This document shows positions 1-6,675 of a stretch of DNA of 16,416 bases, in pieces; the stretch's first letter is position 1, and every line of letters starts with the position of its first letter. Source of the stretch: Trichodesmium sp. jk18x7bins.61 (GTDB taxonomy: Bacteria > Cyanobacteriota > Cyanobacteriia > Cyanobacteriales > Microcoleaceae); contig JAJEAQ010000142.1 in the NCBI GenBank assembly GCA_022822685.1, positions 1-16,416 on the forward strand, in the 5' to 3' direction. The notes beneath the pieces were generated by a model that was not told the DNA's origin, searched no databases, and saw only the letters and a program-made list of their open reading frames with translations. A program made the translations under genes and the position numbers.

Positions 1-98
1 TGATGGTGTTAGGTGGGTGAGTTTAGCTTCCCTACATGAATGTAGAAGTGCCCAGAATCCCGCGTTGTCGCGTAAGCGCCACGGAGTGAGTATGTCAA
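1..98 (+). mobile_element. Right end of an IS200/IS605-type (TnpB-carrying) element
   Basis: No complete gene is present. The segment has a perfect hairpin at 32-45 (CTACAT, GA, ATGTAG). A second imperfect hairpin, rich in CG, lies around 64-84 with a GTAA loop. It then runs into GGAGTGAGTATGTCAA, ending at 98. IS200/IS605 right ends are known to carry such subterminal hairpins and to be cleaved after a short tetranucleotide, TCAA in IS608. In TnpB-bearing elements the same stretch encodes the 3' scaffold of the omega RNA, and the bases after the cleavage site form the guide. The identification rests on recognising the layout, not on a tnpB gene, which would lie upstream of the window. The open frame through the segment has no recognisable domain. 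Confidence 0.5.
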
Positions 99-176
99 GT
101 AGCCCTAAAGACCATCATCTAGAATTTGGGAGAGAGTGAGGTGGGTTGACTGCTACGGAATAGAAAGAGGTAGAAC

Positions 177-748
177 ATGGACATACAAACCCACAATAAC
201 TACAAACTAGAATTTATTGAATCCCCGATCAAATTTGGAGATGCTGCTCTTGGTTTAGTCACAACAAGGAGTTTTCCGGCCATAGTTGGTACTGCTGATA
301 TGAGGCTGAAGTCATCAGGGGTGATTCTGGTAGGGTATGAAAAAATCGGTAGTGGATATTGTACTGCTGTTGTTCGTGGTGGTATTGCCGATGTTCGTTT
401 AGCAGTAGAGTCTGGATCCAAAATAGCGGAAAAATTCGGACAGTTGATTTCTCATGCTGTAATTCCTAGACCTTGATCTAATTTAGAAACTGTACTACCT
501 ATTGGCACTCTTTTATTTCAACTATCTCAAAGTCAAGTTTCTGCTGAATTTAAAAATAAGGCAGTAGGTTTGATCGAAACTAAAGGTTTTCCGGCGATGG
601 TAGGAGCTTGTGATGCTATGCTCAAAGCTGCTGATCTACAGTTAACTTCTTATGAAACTATAGGAGCAGGTTTGTGTACTGCTATTACCCGAGCTTCAGT
701 TTCCAATGTTGCTGTTGCTGTAGAAGTTGGAATGCACGAAGTCGAAAG
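177..748 (+). pseudogene. ccmO: Carboxysome shell protein CcmO, broken by an in-frame stop and cut by an IS
   Basis: CcmO is a carboxysome shell protein made of two fused BMC domains. The first domain spans codons about 22-99 (ALGLVTTRSFPAIVG, VGYEKIGSGYCTAVVRGG) and ends in VIPRP. TGA follows at 474-476. The same frame continues with SNLETVLPIG, the usual linker after the first CcmO domain, and with a second BMC domain from about 558 (AVGLIETKGFPAMVGACDAM, YETIGAGLCTAI). No frameshift separates the two, so one substitution (for example TTA to TGA at a normally Leu position) explains the break. The second domain stops at MHEVERV, where the IS1-family element begins at 749, so the last 60 or more residues are missing. 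A GAGGT sequence lies just before the ATG. A single-domain product of 99 residues could still be made, but the double-domain protein cannot without stop readthrough. Confidence 0.87.
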
Positions 749-755
749 GGTAGTC

Positions 756-1526
756 CTAAACAAGTAAGGATGCGTTATAGTGGTGAATGAAGTACCAGAT
801 AACCCCAATATGATTCTCTAATTTTTTAGAAAATGATAAAGTTTTTCTGACCAAGCGAGAGATTCTCTGCCTCAAAGTACAGTTTAATCTCTCAATATAG
901 TTAGTTAGGCCACTTGTTTTGCTGACTGCTTTGTGTCGTTTCTTTGGGAAGATTTCTTCATAGGCTGACCAAAAATCTGTATAAGCGATTATGCTACGCA
1001 TCGTTGACACGAACGCACACTGTCGATATACCCCAGGCAGAGAATTCCACAATCCTCTAGCTCCATCTATACTACGCTCGCCAATGTAGGCTCCAACAAT
1101 TTCTTTGGTGCTGATATCTAGAGCCAGCCAAATCCACTGCTTATTACCTTTATGACCTACAAATGACCACATTTCGAAACCCCGCCCGCCCCGGCGGGGT
1201 TTGAACATTGAATTGTCAAACGTCCTTTTTTTTGCACTCACTGCTACAATTATGGGGACATCTTCTAGCTTAGCATTCACATATTTTTGTAGCCAAGGCT
1301 CTGACACACCTGTGACACGAGCAATGCCAGCCCAAGGCAGTTTTTCCAATAACAATTTATCTATCAGGTCTTTAGTTGCAGAATCAATCATTTTCTTTTG
1401 CGGGTTTTGTACAAACTGTCGGCTACAGTCTCGACACTTAAAGTTTTGCTTACCATTATGAATTTTGCCATTTTTGACGATATGATTTGAACCACATTTA
1501 GGACAGGATAATAATGTTGCAGACAT
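756..1526 (-). CDS. IS1-family transposase, single reading frame, 256 residues, probably altered
   Basis: This DDE transposase would cut and join the IS ends. The N-terminus has a zinc-ribbon (C8, C11, C31, C34), as in InsA, followed by a helix-turn-helix-like stretch (WAGIARVTGVSEPWLQKYV). The catalytic part resembles InsB: WSFVGHKGNKQWIWLALD, then AYTDFWSAYEE, then NYIERLNCTLRQRISRLVRK near the C-terminus. The two IS1 frames are fused, so no frameshift is needed. Two stretches look foreign. One is about nine codons before EMWSFVG, encoded by a 26-bp GC palindrome. The other is about seven codons (near STMRSI) before AYTDFW. The first falls where an acidic residue normally precedes MW/LW in this family, so activity is doubtful. 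The start is the ATG just inside the right repeat. Confidence 0.85.
   Translation of the reverse strand: MSATLLSCPKCGSNHIVKNGKIHNGKQNFKCRDCSRQFVQNPQKKMIDSATKDLIDKLLLEKLPWAGIARVTGVSEPWLQKYVNAKLEDVPIIVAVSAKKRTFDNSMFKPRRGGRGFEMWSFVGHKGNKQWIWLALDISTKEIVGAYIGERSIDGARGLWNSLPGVYRQCAFVSTMRSIIAYTDFWSAYEEIFPKKRHKAVSKTSGLTNYIERLNCTLRQRISRLVRKTLSFSKKLENHIGVIWYFIHHYNASLLV
1177..1202. repeat. 26-bp GC-rich palindromic insert inside the IS1 transposase gene
   Basis: A perfect 10-bp inverted repeat (AAACCCCGCC and GGCGGGGTTT) surrounds the loop CGCCCC. It stands out as a GC block in an AT-rich gene. Removing these 26 bases makes the neighbouring frame read KGRLTIQC directly into SEMWSFVG, the kind of sequence expected there. 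The form matches the very small dispersed repeats (about 20-30 bp, foldable) known from Nostoc genomes; membership of a named family is not claimed. Confidence 0.65.
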
Positions 1527-1574
1527 GAGAGTGAAATATTACTTTCATACTATCCTTACATATTTAGGACTACC

Positions 1575-1919
1575 TAAAAATTTAGCGTCAGCAAAATATC
1601 TGGTTAAATCATCAATATTTACATTTTTTTGCCATTCAGTCCGATCTCTGGTTGAACGTCAAACAGGTACTATTTGAATTCTACGTTCTCCTAAAATAGT
1701 AACAGTAATTTCTGTCACTTCTGGATGATTTTTAAATTATTGGTTAATTGTATTTTTAGCTAAATTTTATGCTTGTTATACCAGATTTTTATAAGATTCA
1801 TTATTATAGTTAATCACAAGGCTAGTGTTTGTCGGAGCTGCTAAGACAGTTAATTTAGTTATAAAGATACTAACTAATATGGAAGTTGCACTACATAAAA
1901 AACGATAATATAATTTCAT
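1575..1919 (-). pseudogene. Degraded gene for a small exported protein, 3' end cut by the IS
   Basis: Read on the minus strand from the ATG at 1919, one frame runs 115 codons without frameshift to the edge of the IS at 1575. It is interrupted by four stops, at codons 48, 51, 61 and 87 (TAA, TAA, TAA, TGA). All four are compatible with single C-to-T changes at Gln or Arg codons. The first 28 residues look like a signal peptide: MKLYYR, then a hydrophobic run ending in LTVLAAP. The remainder includes HPEVTEITVTILGERR and RTEWQKNVNIDDLTRYFADA, which reads like a real protein. It resembles small secreted proteins of unknown function in filamentous cyanobacteria, though that is from memory of their general form. 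The product is probably absent. The gene faces ccmO across the IS. Confidence 0.75.
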
Positions 1920-2461
1920 TAATCTAATTTTTTTGTCTCTATGAAAATTGATTTTTTATGGTATGTCACCATAACTAGAACAAAACTAATGTTATGGTTA
2001 AAGCTTGAGTACCATAAAATTTTTCCACTTAATTTGACAACTTGTACAAAGCGATCGCTAGTTAAACACTCCTAAAATTAAGTATTTATTACTATTTTAA
2101 TTCGGGAAATTTTATTTGAATCTATTCTGAGACAGATATATAATTTTAGCTTTTACTTGTAGCAATTTTTGTTATACATGAACTATAGAAACTGGGATTT
2201 AAAAGCAGAATACAGAAGAGCAAGACAATAATTTATTGACTATTTATTTATCCAGTAGTTACTCTCAGGAAAAACTAATAATTAACTAAGATAATTATAA
2301 TTTTGCAATGATATATTTAATTTTATTCAAATAAAAAATTAGGTTATGAATTATTGAATCAAGAATCAGTAATAAAGCCATCCAATAAATAAATCTACAG
2401 GAAATATTCATCTGTTGTTTCATTAACAGATAATGAATATAATTTAGATCTGCTCATCCCC
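1920..2461. other. AT-rich intergenic region with a hairpin before the membrane-protein gene
   Basis: I see no open reading frame or RNA gene here. One HIP1 site (GCGATCGC) lies at 2051. An interrupted hairpin at 2404-2440 pairs ATATTCAT with ATGAATAT and CTGTT with AACAG around an eight-base loop, with a three-base bulge. It ends 21 bases before the next start codon and could sit in the 5' untranslated region of that gene. A regulatory role is a guess. Confidence 0.4.
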
Positions 2462-3166
2462 ATGAAAAAGCTAAAAAAAATAGCAAGTTTTTTTGTACTC
2501 TTTTTTACAGTTATAGGTTTAATTATTACAGTCAAATATTTTAATATTCCTGAAATTTTAAGAAACACATTAACATGGATTGAAAATCTAGGTTTCTGGA
2601 GTCCTATAGCTTTCATAATTATTTATAATTTAGCTACTTTACTATTAATTCCAGGTTCAATATTGACTCTAGGAGGAGGAGTAATATTTGGAATATTTTG
2701 GGGTTCAATTTATGTTTTTTTTGCTTCAACTTTAGGCGCTATAATAGCTTTTGCGATTGGCCGGTATATATCTCGCGATTGGGTTTGTAAAAAATTAAAT
2801 CAACACCCAAAATTTCAAGTTTTCGAGCAAGCTGTTGTTCAGGAGGGATTCAAAATTGTCTTTTTAACTAGACTCTGTCCTTTATTTCCTTTTAATCTTT
2901 TAAATTATGCTTTTGGTGTCATGCAGGTATCATTAAAAAATTATATTTTTGGTTCTCTGGGAATGATACCAGGAACAATTATGTATGTTTATATTGGTTC
3001 TTTAATAGGTGATATTGCCCTAATTGGTACATCTCAACAACCGACAAGTTTGGCGATAGAATTAACTAAGTGGATAATTAAGATAGTTGCTTTAATTGCC
3101 ACTGCTACAGTAACTATTTATATAACTCGACTAGCTAAAAAAGCTTTAGAACAAAGTATTAGTTAA
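2462..3166 (+). CDS. TVP38/TMEM64 family (VTT domain, DedA superfamily) membrane protein
   Basis: This 234-residue integral membrane protein has about six hydrophobic segments: residues about 7-28, 46-66, 69-98, 140-160, 165-187 and 205-225. The VTT (formerly SNARE-associated) domain signature is present. It consists of LLLIPGSILTLGGGVIFG, then a glycine-spaced helix ending in AIGRYISRDW, then FLTRLCPLFPFNLLNYAFG and a following GMIPGTIMYVYIGSL segment. Members of the superfamily are thought to move or scramble lipids or act as proton-linked transporters; the substrate here is unknown. The length is usual for the family. The ATG has no clear ribosome-binding site, but the lysine-rich start before the first helix supports it. 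It stands alone, with long gaps on both sides. Confidence 0.88.
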   Translation: MKKLKKIASFFVLFFTVIGLIITVKYFNIPEILRNTLTWIENLGFWSPIAFIIIYNLATLLLIPGSILTLGGGVIFGIFWGSIYVFFASTLGAIIAFAIGRYISRDWVCKKLNQHPKFQVFEQAVVQEGFKIVFLTRLCPLFPFNLLNYAFGVMQVSLKNYIFGSLGMIPGTIMYVYIGSLIGDIALIGTSQQPTSLAIELTKWIIKIVALIATATVTIYITRLAKKALEQSIS

Positions 3167-3430
3167 AAAAAAGAAGAAAAAAGAAGACTAACTTAAACTT
3201 CCTGGGCTCGTTTCACTACCCAATATGAAATGGGTAGCATTCTGTAGAAAAAAGTCATACCAATTTCAAAATATATTACCACAAAGTATTTGTTTTTAGG
3301 AGGCTAGGAGGCAGCGAGTTAGGAGGTGATCAGGAGAGGAGGAGTGCAAATCCTGAAGTGCAGAAATACCATTAAAGGCATGCACACAAAAAAGCAAAAG
3401 GCAAGAGGAACAGCATATGGTGAGGGTTGA

Positions 3431-3456
3431 AACAGTTAACAGTTACCAGTTATCAG
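3431..3456. repeat. Heptanucleotide short tandem repeat (STRR type)
   Basis: ACAGTTA, ACAGTTA, CCAGTTA and a partial TCAG follow one another directly. Seven-base tandem repeats of this kind are a known feature of heterocystous cyanobacterial genomes. Confidence 0.7.
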
Positions 3457-3508
3457 GCGTATGCTCTTGCGACAAAACGTGGGTGGTACCAGTCATAAAA
3501 GAATATAT

Positions 3509-3574
3509 GTATGGTGGGCAAACAGCAGGTAAATTGATGATTACTTGAAATAATTCTATATTTGCCCACCCTAC
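3509..3574. repeat. 66-bp MITE-like element with 14-bp terminal inverted repeats
   Basis: The left end GTATGGTGGGCAAA and the complement of the right end, GTAGGGTGGGCAAA, match at 13 of 14 positions, with a perfect 10-bp core (3513-3522 and 3561-3570). The interior is AT-rich and non-coding. The GGTGGGCAAA motif is common in cyanobacterial intergenic repeats. Confidence 0.55.
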
Positions 3575-3608
3575 GACTGCTCTGTCAAGATTCAATTATT
3601 GGGTAGTG

Positions 3609-3623
3609 GGAGCATCTTGCTCC
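3609..3623. repeat. Short perfect hairpin repeat
   Basis: GGAGCA, TCT and TGCTCC form a six-pair stem with a three-base loop. Motifs of this form recur between genes in cyanobacteria. No T-run follows on either side, so it is not a clear terminator. Confidence 0.45.
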
Positions 3624-3734
3624 TAGGCGTAAACTAGACTATGACGCTATCAAGATTTAAACCAGCAAGCCTACTCATAGAAATATAAAATTCTCACAGT
3701 GAGACAATCCCCCTTAATGGAGTTGAAGAGAGTG

Positions 3735-5219
3735 TCAACCTTCTAATTTTCGACTAAGTAATTGATTTGTCATCTTTGGATCAGCACGGCCTTGTGTTTT
3801 TTTCATCACCTGCCCGACAAAGAAGCCTTTGAGCTTAGTTTTACCACCACGGTATTTTTCCAATTCTTCTGGATGTGCTGCTAAAACTTCATCAATAATT
3901 GCTTCTATAGCCTTAGTATCTGAAATTTGAATTAGACCTTTTTTCTCTACTAATTGCTTAGGCGATCCACCTTTTGATAATAGTTCTGGGAGAATATCCT
4001 TAGCAATCTTGCCACTGATAGTGCCATCTTCAATAATTGTCACTAGCTCGGCCAAATGATCAGGTTTGAGAGCAATATCAGTAATCATCAGTTTTTCATT
4101 TTTCAAATAAGCAGTAATATCACCCATTACCCAGTTAGCTACTGGTTTAGGATTTCCACCTGTTGCAACTGTTGCCTCAAAATATTCTGCTACATTACAG
4201 TCATCAGTTAGTACTCGAGTATCATAAGCAGATAAACCTAAATCCCTTTCATAGCGGAGACGTTTTTGTGCTGGTAATTCTGGTAACTCTGCTTTCCAAG
4301 CATCCAACTGCTGAGTTGAGACTTCAATCGGTGGAATGTCAGGCTCAGGGAAATAACGGTAATCGCTAGAACCCTCTTTAGTCCTCATACTAATAGTGCA
4401 TTGAGTACCCTCTTCCCAAAGTCTAGTTTCCTGAATAATTTTTTCTCCTGCTTCCATAGCTTCTGTTTGCCGTTGAATTTCATAGTCTATGCCCCGTTGT
4501 ATAGCACTGAAGGAGTTCATATTCTTAATTTCTACCTTCGTGCCAAATTCTTTTTGTCCTACAGGTCGAATCGAAATATTTACATCACACCGTAGGGAAC
4601 CCTCTTGCATATTACCATCACTAACACCAAGGTAACGCACAATTCGCCGTAGTTCTTGGGCATATTCTGCCGCTTCTAGTCCAGAACGCAGATCTGGTTC
4701 TGATACAATTTCAATTAAAGGGACACCTGCACGATTGTAGTCCACCATTGAATAAGTCGAACCTGAGAGGCGATCGCTACCTCCGTGGACTAACTTGCCA
4801 GCATCTTCTTCCATGTGCAGTCTAGTAATGCCAATTTTTTTACGGATGCCATTACCATCTTCATCAACTATTTTCACTTCTAGCCAACCATGTTCAGCGA
4901 TCGGCAAGTCATATTGAGAAATTTGATAATTTTTGGGTAAATCAGGGTAAAAATACTGTTTACGGTCAAATTTACTATAGGGTGCAATTTGACAATTTAA
5001 GGCTAGCCCTGCTTTAACAGCATATTCTACTACTTTTTGATTGAGAACTGGTAGTACTCCAGGCATTCCCATACATACTGGGTCAATATTGGTGTTTGGT
5101 AGGCTACCAAATTCTGTAGATGAATTTGAGAAAATTTTAGTTTGGGTACTAAGCTGACAGTGGGTTTCTATGCCAATTATCGCTTCGTACTTAGTTTTTA
5201 TTATTGCAGCAGTGGTCAT
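3735..5219 (-). CDS. gatB: Aspartyl/glutamyl-tRNA(Asn/Gln) amidotransferase subunit B
   Basis: GatB is the kinase/transamidase subunit of the GatCAB complex, which turns Glu-tRNA(Gln) or Asp-tRNA(Asn) into the amidated form in the cytoplasm. The 494-residue length is normal. The N-terminal catalytic domain begins with [15 protein letters not shown] and contains [20 protein letters not shown], the signature [18 protein letters not shown] and the [11 protein letters not shown] and [10 protein letters not shown] segments. The C-terminal YqeY-like helical tail covers about residues 345-494 and ends [16 protein letters not shown]. Start at ATG 5219, at the usual distance before the first conserved block. 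One HIP1 site falls in the gene at 4770. gatA and gatC are not nearby, which is normal in cyanobacteria. The gene is intact. Confidence 0.98.
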   Translation of the reverse strand: MTTAAIIKTKYEAIIGIETHCQLSTQTKIFSNSSTEFGSLPNTNIDPVCMGMPGVLPVLNQKVVEYAVKAGLALNCQIAPYSKFDRKQYFYPDLPKNYQISQYDLPIAEHGWLEVKIVDEDGNGIRKKIGITRLHMEEDAGKLVHGGSDRLSGSTYSMVDYNRAGVPLIEIVSEPDLRSGLEAAEYAQELRRIVRYLGVSDGNMQEGSLRCDVNISIRPVGQKEFGTKVEIKNMNSFSAIQRGIDYEIQRQTEAMEAGEKIIQETRLWEEGTQCTISMRTKEGSSDYRYFPEPDIPPIEVSTQQLDAWKAELPELPAQKRLRYERDLGLSAYDTRVLTDDCNVAEYFEATVATGGNPKPVANWVMGDITAYLKNEKLMITDIALKPDHLAELVTIIEDGTISGKIAKDILPELLSKGGSPKQLVEKKGLIQISDTKAIEAIIDEVLAAHPEELEKYRGGKTKLKGFFVGQVMKKTQGRADPKMTNQLLSRKLEG

Positions 5220-5914
5220 AGATCAAAAAAGCAGCAATTGGGGACAATTGTAATTTATATTAACTCGCTTTGCTCGTTTGCTAAACATTCCAAAGCATAG
5301 ACAGAAGGAAGGGGAAAAGTCAAGTCATAATCATGTCAATCTTCTTTCCTGATTTTTTTTCACAGATATCGGGTTTAATTTGTTGAAAATAATTAACTGG
5401 TCGTCTTCAAGGGGGTAGAAATCCCCTTTGAAATCAATCTTCTTCCTTCATTGCGTCTTACCAAGAAAAAATTCAGTCTATTGAAGTCATAATTCATGCA
5501 GTTTTTTTTGTGTGACTTGTGGATGTAGCTTGCTGAGGTGTTAAGGAGCATAAGTAGGTTTAAGGCCTCAACCAAATCAGAACCCGCCAGGATGAACAGG
5601 GTTGAAAATCTGAAACAGGTTGTCTTTAATTAGTGGGAGGTTACTGCCCGCCATTAAATTGCTCCCTTTTGACTTTTGCTTTCTTCAATCCCACACTTAT
5701 AGTAACCGCCAAGACGATTGAGTCTGTCGCCGACATGAAATAGGACGCTAATCGCCAGACATACTCAATGACATCTCGTCAACAATCAAAATTTGCTAGA
5801 TATTAACTAGAGGGTATGGCCATTATTAGGCGATATCGCTATCTATAAAATACTATTTCTAGTCTATGTCCTTAACGGCTCTGGCGACTGTTATAGTAGA
5901 AAAAATTACTTACG

Positions 5915-5936
5915 TTTGTGAAACTAGGTTCACAAA
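5915..5936. promoter_or_regulatory. Perfect inverted repeat upstream of the GTPase operon
   Basis: TTTGTGAA and TTCACAAA flank ACTAGG. The symmetry and the position, about 115 bases before the first start codon, fit an operator for a dimeric regulator or a hairpin in a leader. There is no T-run after it. The regulator is unknown. Confidence 0.35.
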
Positions 5937-6038
5937 TCCCACCTTTAAGACAATGTGGTCATTGACTATTCCCAATATTCAATTTGATGATAAAATACAT
6001 GGGTATTTTTTTGATTTGATCATAATTTTGTAATTCAT

Positions 6039-6044
6039 AAGGAG
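6039..6044 (+). promoter_or_regulatory. Ribosome-binding site of the first operon gene
   Basis: AAGGAG lies five bases before the ATG at 6050. It is the clearest Shine-Dalgarno sequence in the operon; the three downstream genes have only weak ones. It fixes the start of the coiled-coil gene. Confidence 0.7.
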
Positions 6045-6049
6045 AAAGT

Positions 6050-6664
6050 ATGACAGAATTAACTAAAGAAGAAATGCGTGAGAGGTTGGGAAATATTAAC
6101 AAGATTCGCGATATAATTTTCGGTTCTAAGTTGAGAGAATACGAAAATCGTTTTGATAAGCTAGAATCAGAATTCTCGACAGTAAAACAAGAAGTTAAGA
6201 ATCAAATTGAACAAGTTAAAAATGCTTTTTCTACAGAACTTAAAGCCACAGTTGATGCTATGGAAAAAAAAATTAGAAGCATCAATTTAACTTTACAAAA
6301 TACTCAAGAAGATATGGGAGAAACTCAACAAAAAATAGAACAAGTAAATCGGAAAATTTATACTACTAAAGAAGCATTAGAAGAAATTATAGACACTCAA
6401 ACAACTTCTCTACGGGAAGAATTATCACAAAACAGAGACCAACTCCAAAATAATGTTATTAATCTTAAAAATCAAGTATTTGAGGAACTGAATAAGCAGT
6501 TTTCCTCACTTCAAGATGCCAAAATTTCACGGGATGACTTAGCAGAAATTATGTTTGAAATTGGCATGAGAATGAAAAATACTGAGTTTGTAACTGAACT
6601 TAAAGAGGCAGCAGACAAAGATTTAGAAAAAGAGACTTTAATATCGGACAACCATCATAAGTGA
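6050..6664 (+). CDS. Coiled-coil protein, first gene of the GTPase operon
   Basis: This 204-residue, highly charged protein has no signal peptide or membrane segment, so it is probably cytoplasmic. After an N-terminal block (NINKIRDIIFGSKLREYENR), residues about 30-160 form heptad-like coiled coil rich in E, K, Q and L. A conserved-looking C-terminal block, ISRDDLAEIMFEIGMRMKN, follows at about 159-177. The IIFGSKLREYENRFD segment resembles LLFGSQVARLIRKFD in the next protein, which suggests that both use the same contact. The gene starts behind a strong ribosome-binding site and ends 11 bases before the next gene, so the two are surely co-transcribed. I do not recognise a named family. A role as scaffold or adaptor for the membrane protein or the GTPase is inference from the operon. 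Confidence 0.85.
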   Translation: MTELTKEEMRERLGNINKIRDIIFGSKLREYENRFDKLESEFSTVKQEVKNQIEQVKNAFSTELKATVDAMEKKIRSINLTLQNTQEDMGETQQKIEQVNRKIYTTKEALEEIIDTQTTSLREELSQNRDQLQNNVINLKNQVFEELNKQFSSLQDAKISRDDLAEIMFEIGMRMKNTEFVTELKEAADKDLEKETLISDNHHK

Positions 6665-6675
6665 TGAGAATATAG

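Larger units (their letters stand above)
749..1574 (-). mobile_element. IS1-family insertion sequence, 826 bp, no target duplication
   Basis: The ends are 23-bp inverted repeats matching at 21 positions: 749-771 begins GGTAGTCCTAAA, and the complement of 1552-1574 begins the same way. The only gene is a minus-strand IS1-type transposase whose stop codon lies inside the left repeat. IS1 elements normally duplicate 8 or 9 bp at the target. Here the left flank (GTCGAAAG) and the right flank (TAAAAATT) do not match, and each side is a different truncated gene. This indicates an IS at a rearrangement or deletion joint rather than a simple insertion. At 826 bp it is somewhat longer than the 768-bp IS1, partly because of extra short segments inside the transposase gene. 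Confidence 0.9.
3167..3734. other. Gene-free gap rich in small repeats
   Basis: No gene is visible over 568 bases. Besides the repeats listed separately (3431-3456, 3509-3574, 3609-3623), there is a 7-bp stem at 3216-3237 (CTACCCA and TGGGTAG, loop of eight). There is also a purine-rich stretch at about 3297-3345 made of loose AGGAGG-like units. The two flanking genes both point into the gap, so transcripts from both sides would end here, but I see no stem followed by a clear T-run. Confidence 0.5.
5220..6049. other. Long gene-poor gap between divergent gatB and the GTPase operon
   Basis: Over 830 bases I find no convincing gene. A 10-pair hairpin (one G-T pair, loop of seven) sits at 5406-5432: TTCAAGGGGG against CCCCTTTGAA. 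A perfect eight-base inverted repeat lies at 5915-5936, listed separately. Short related sequences in opposite orientation (TGGCGGTTACTATAAG as complement of about 5695-5710, TGGCGACTGTTATAGT at 5882-5897) loosely bracket about 200 bases. The 5560-5720 stretch has more mixed composition than its surroundings and could be a small RNA or gene remnant, but nothing identifies it. Promoters for gatB and for the operon should both lie here. Confidence 0.4.

Noticed and set aside
2..139. Plus-strand open frame at the left edge as the tail of tnpB
   Set aside because: It has no recognisable motif and runs past the presumed element end; right-end hairpins explain the sequence better.
200..421. Minus-strand open frame inside ccmO
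   Set aside because: Shadow of the BMC domain; the plus-strand protein is clearly the real one.
1226..1233. A-run in the IS1 transposase as a programmed frameshift site
   Set aside because: A slip there would enter the KGRLTIQC frame but then read out of frame through the palindrome and past WSFVG; the existing single frame already spans both domains.
3216..3237. Terminator for the VTT-domain gene
   Set aside because: The stem has only seven pairs, an eight-base loop and no T-run after it.
5393..5575. Minus-strand 60-residue open frame
   Set aside because: No ribosome-binding site, no recognisable domain, and it runs through a hairpin; most likely chance.
5582..5624. CRISPR repeat because of GTTGAAAATCTGAAAC-like wording
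   Set aside because: It occurs once, with no spaced copies nearby.
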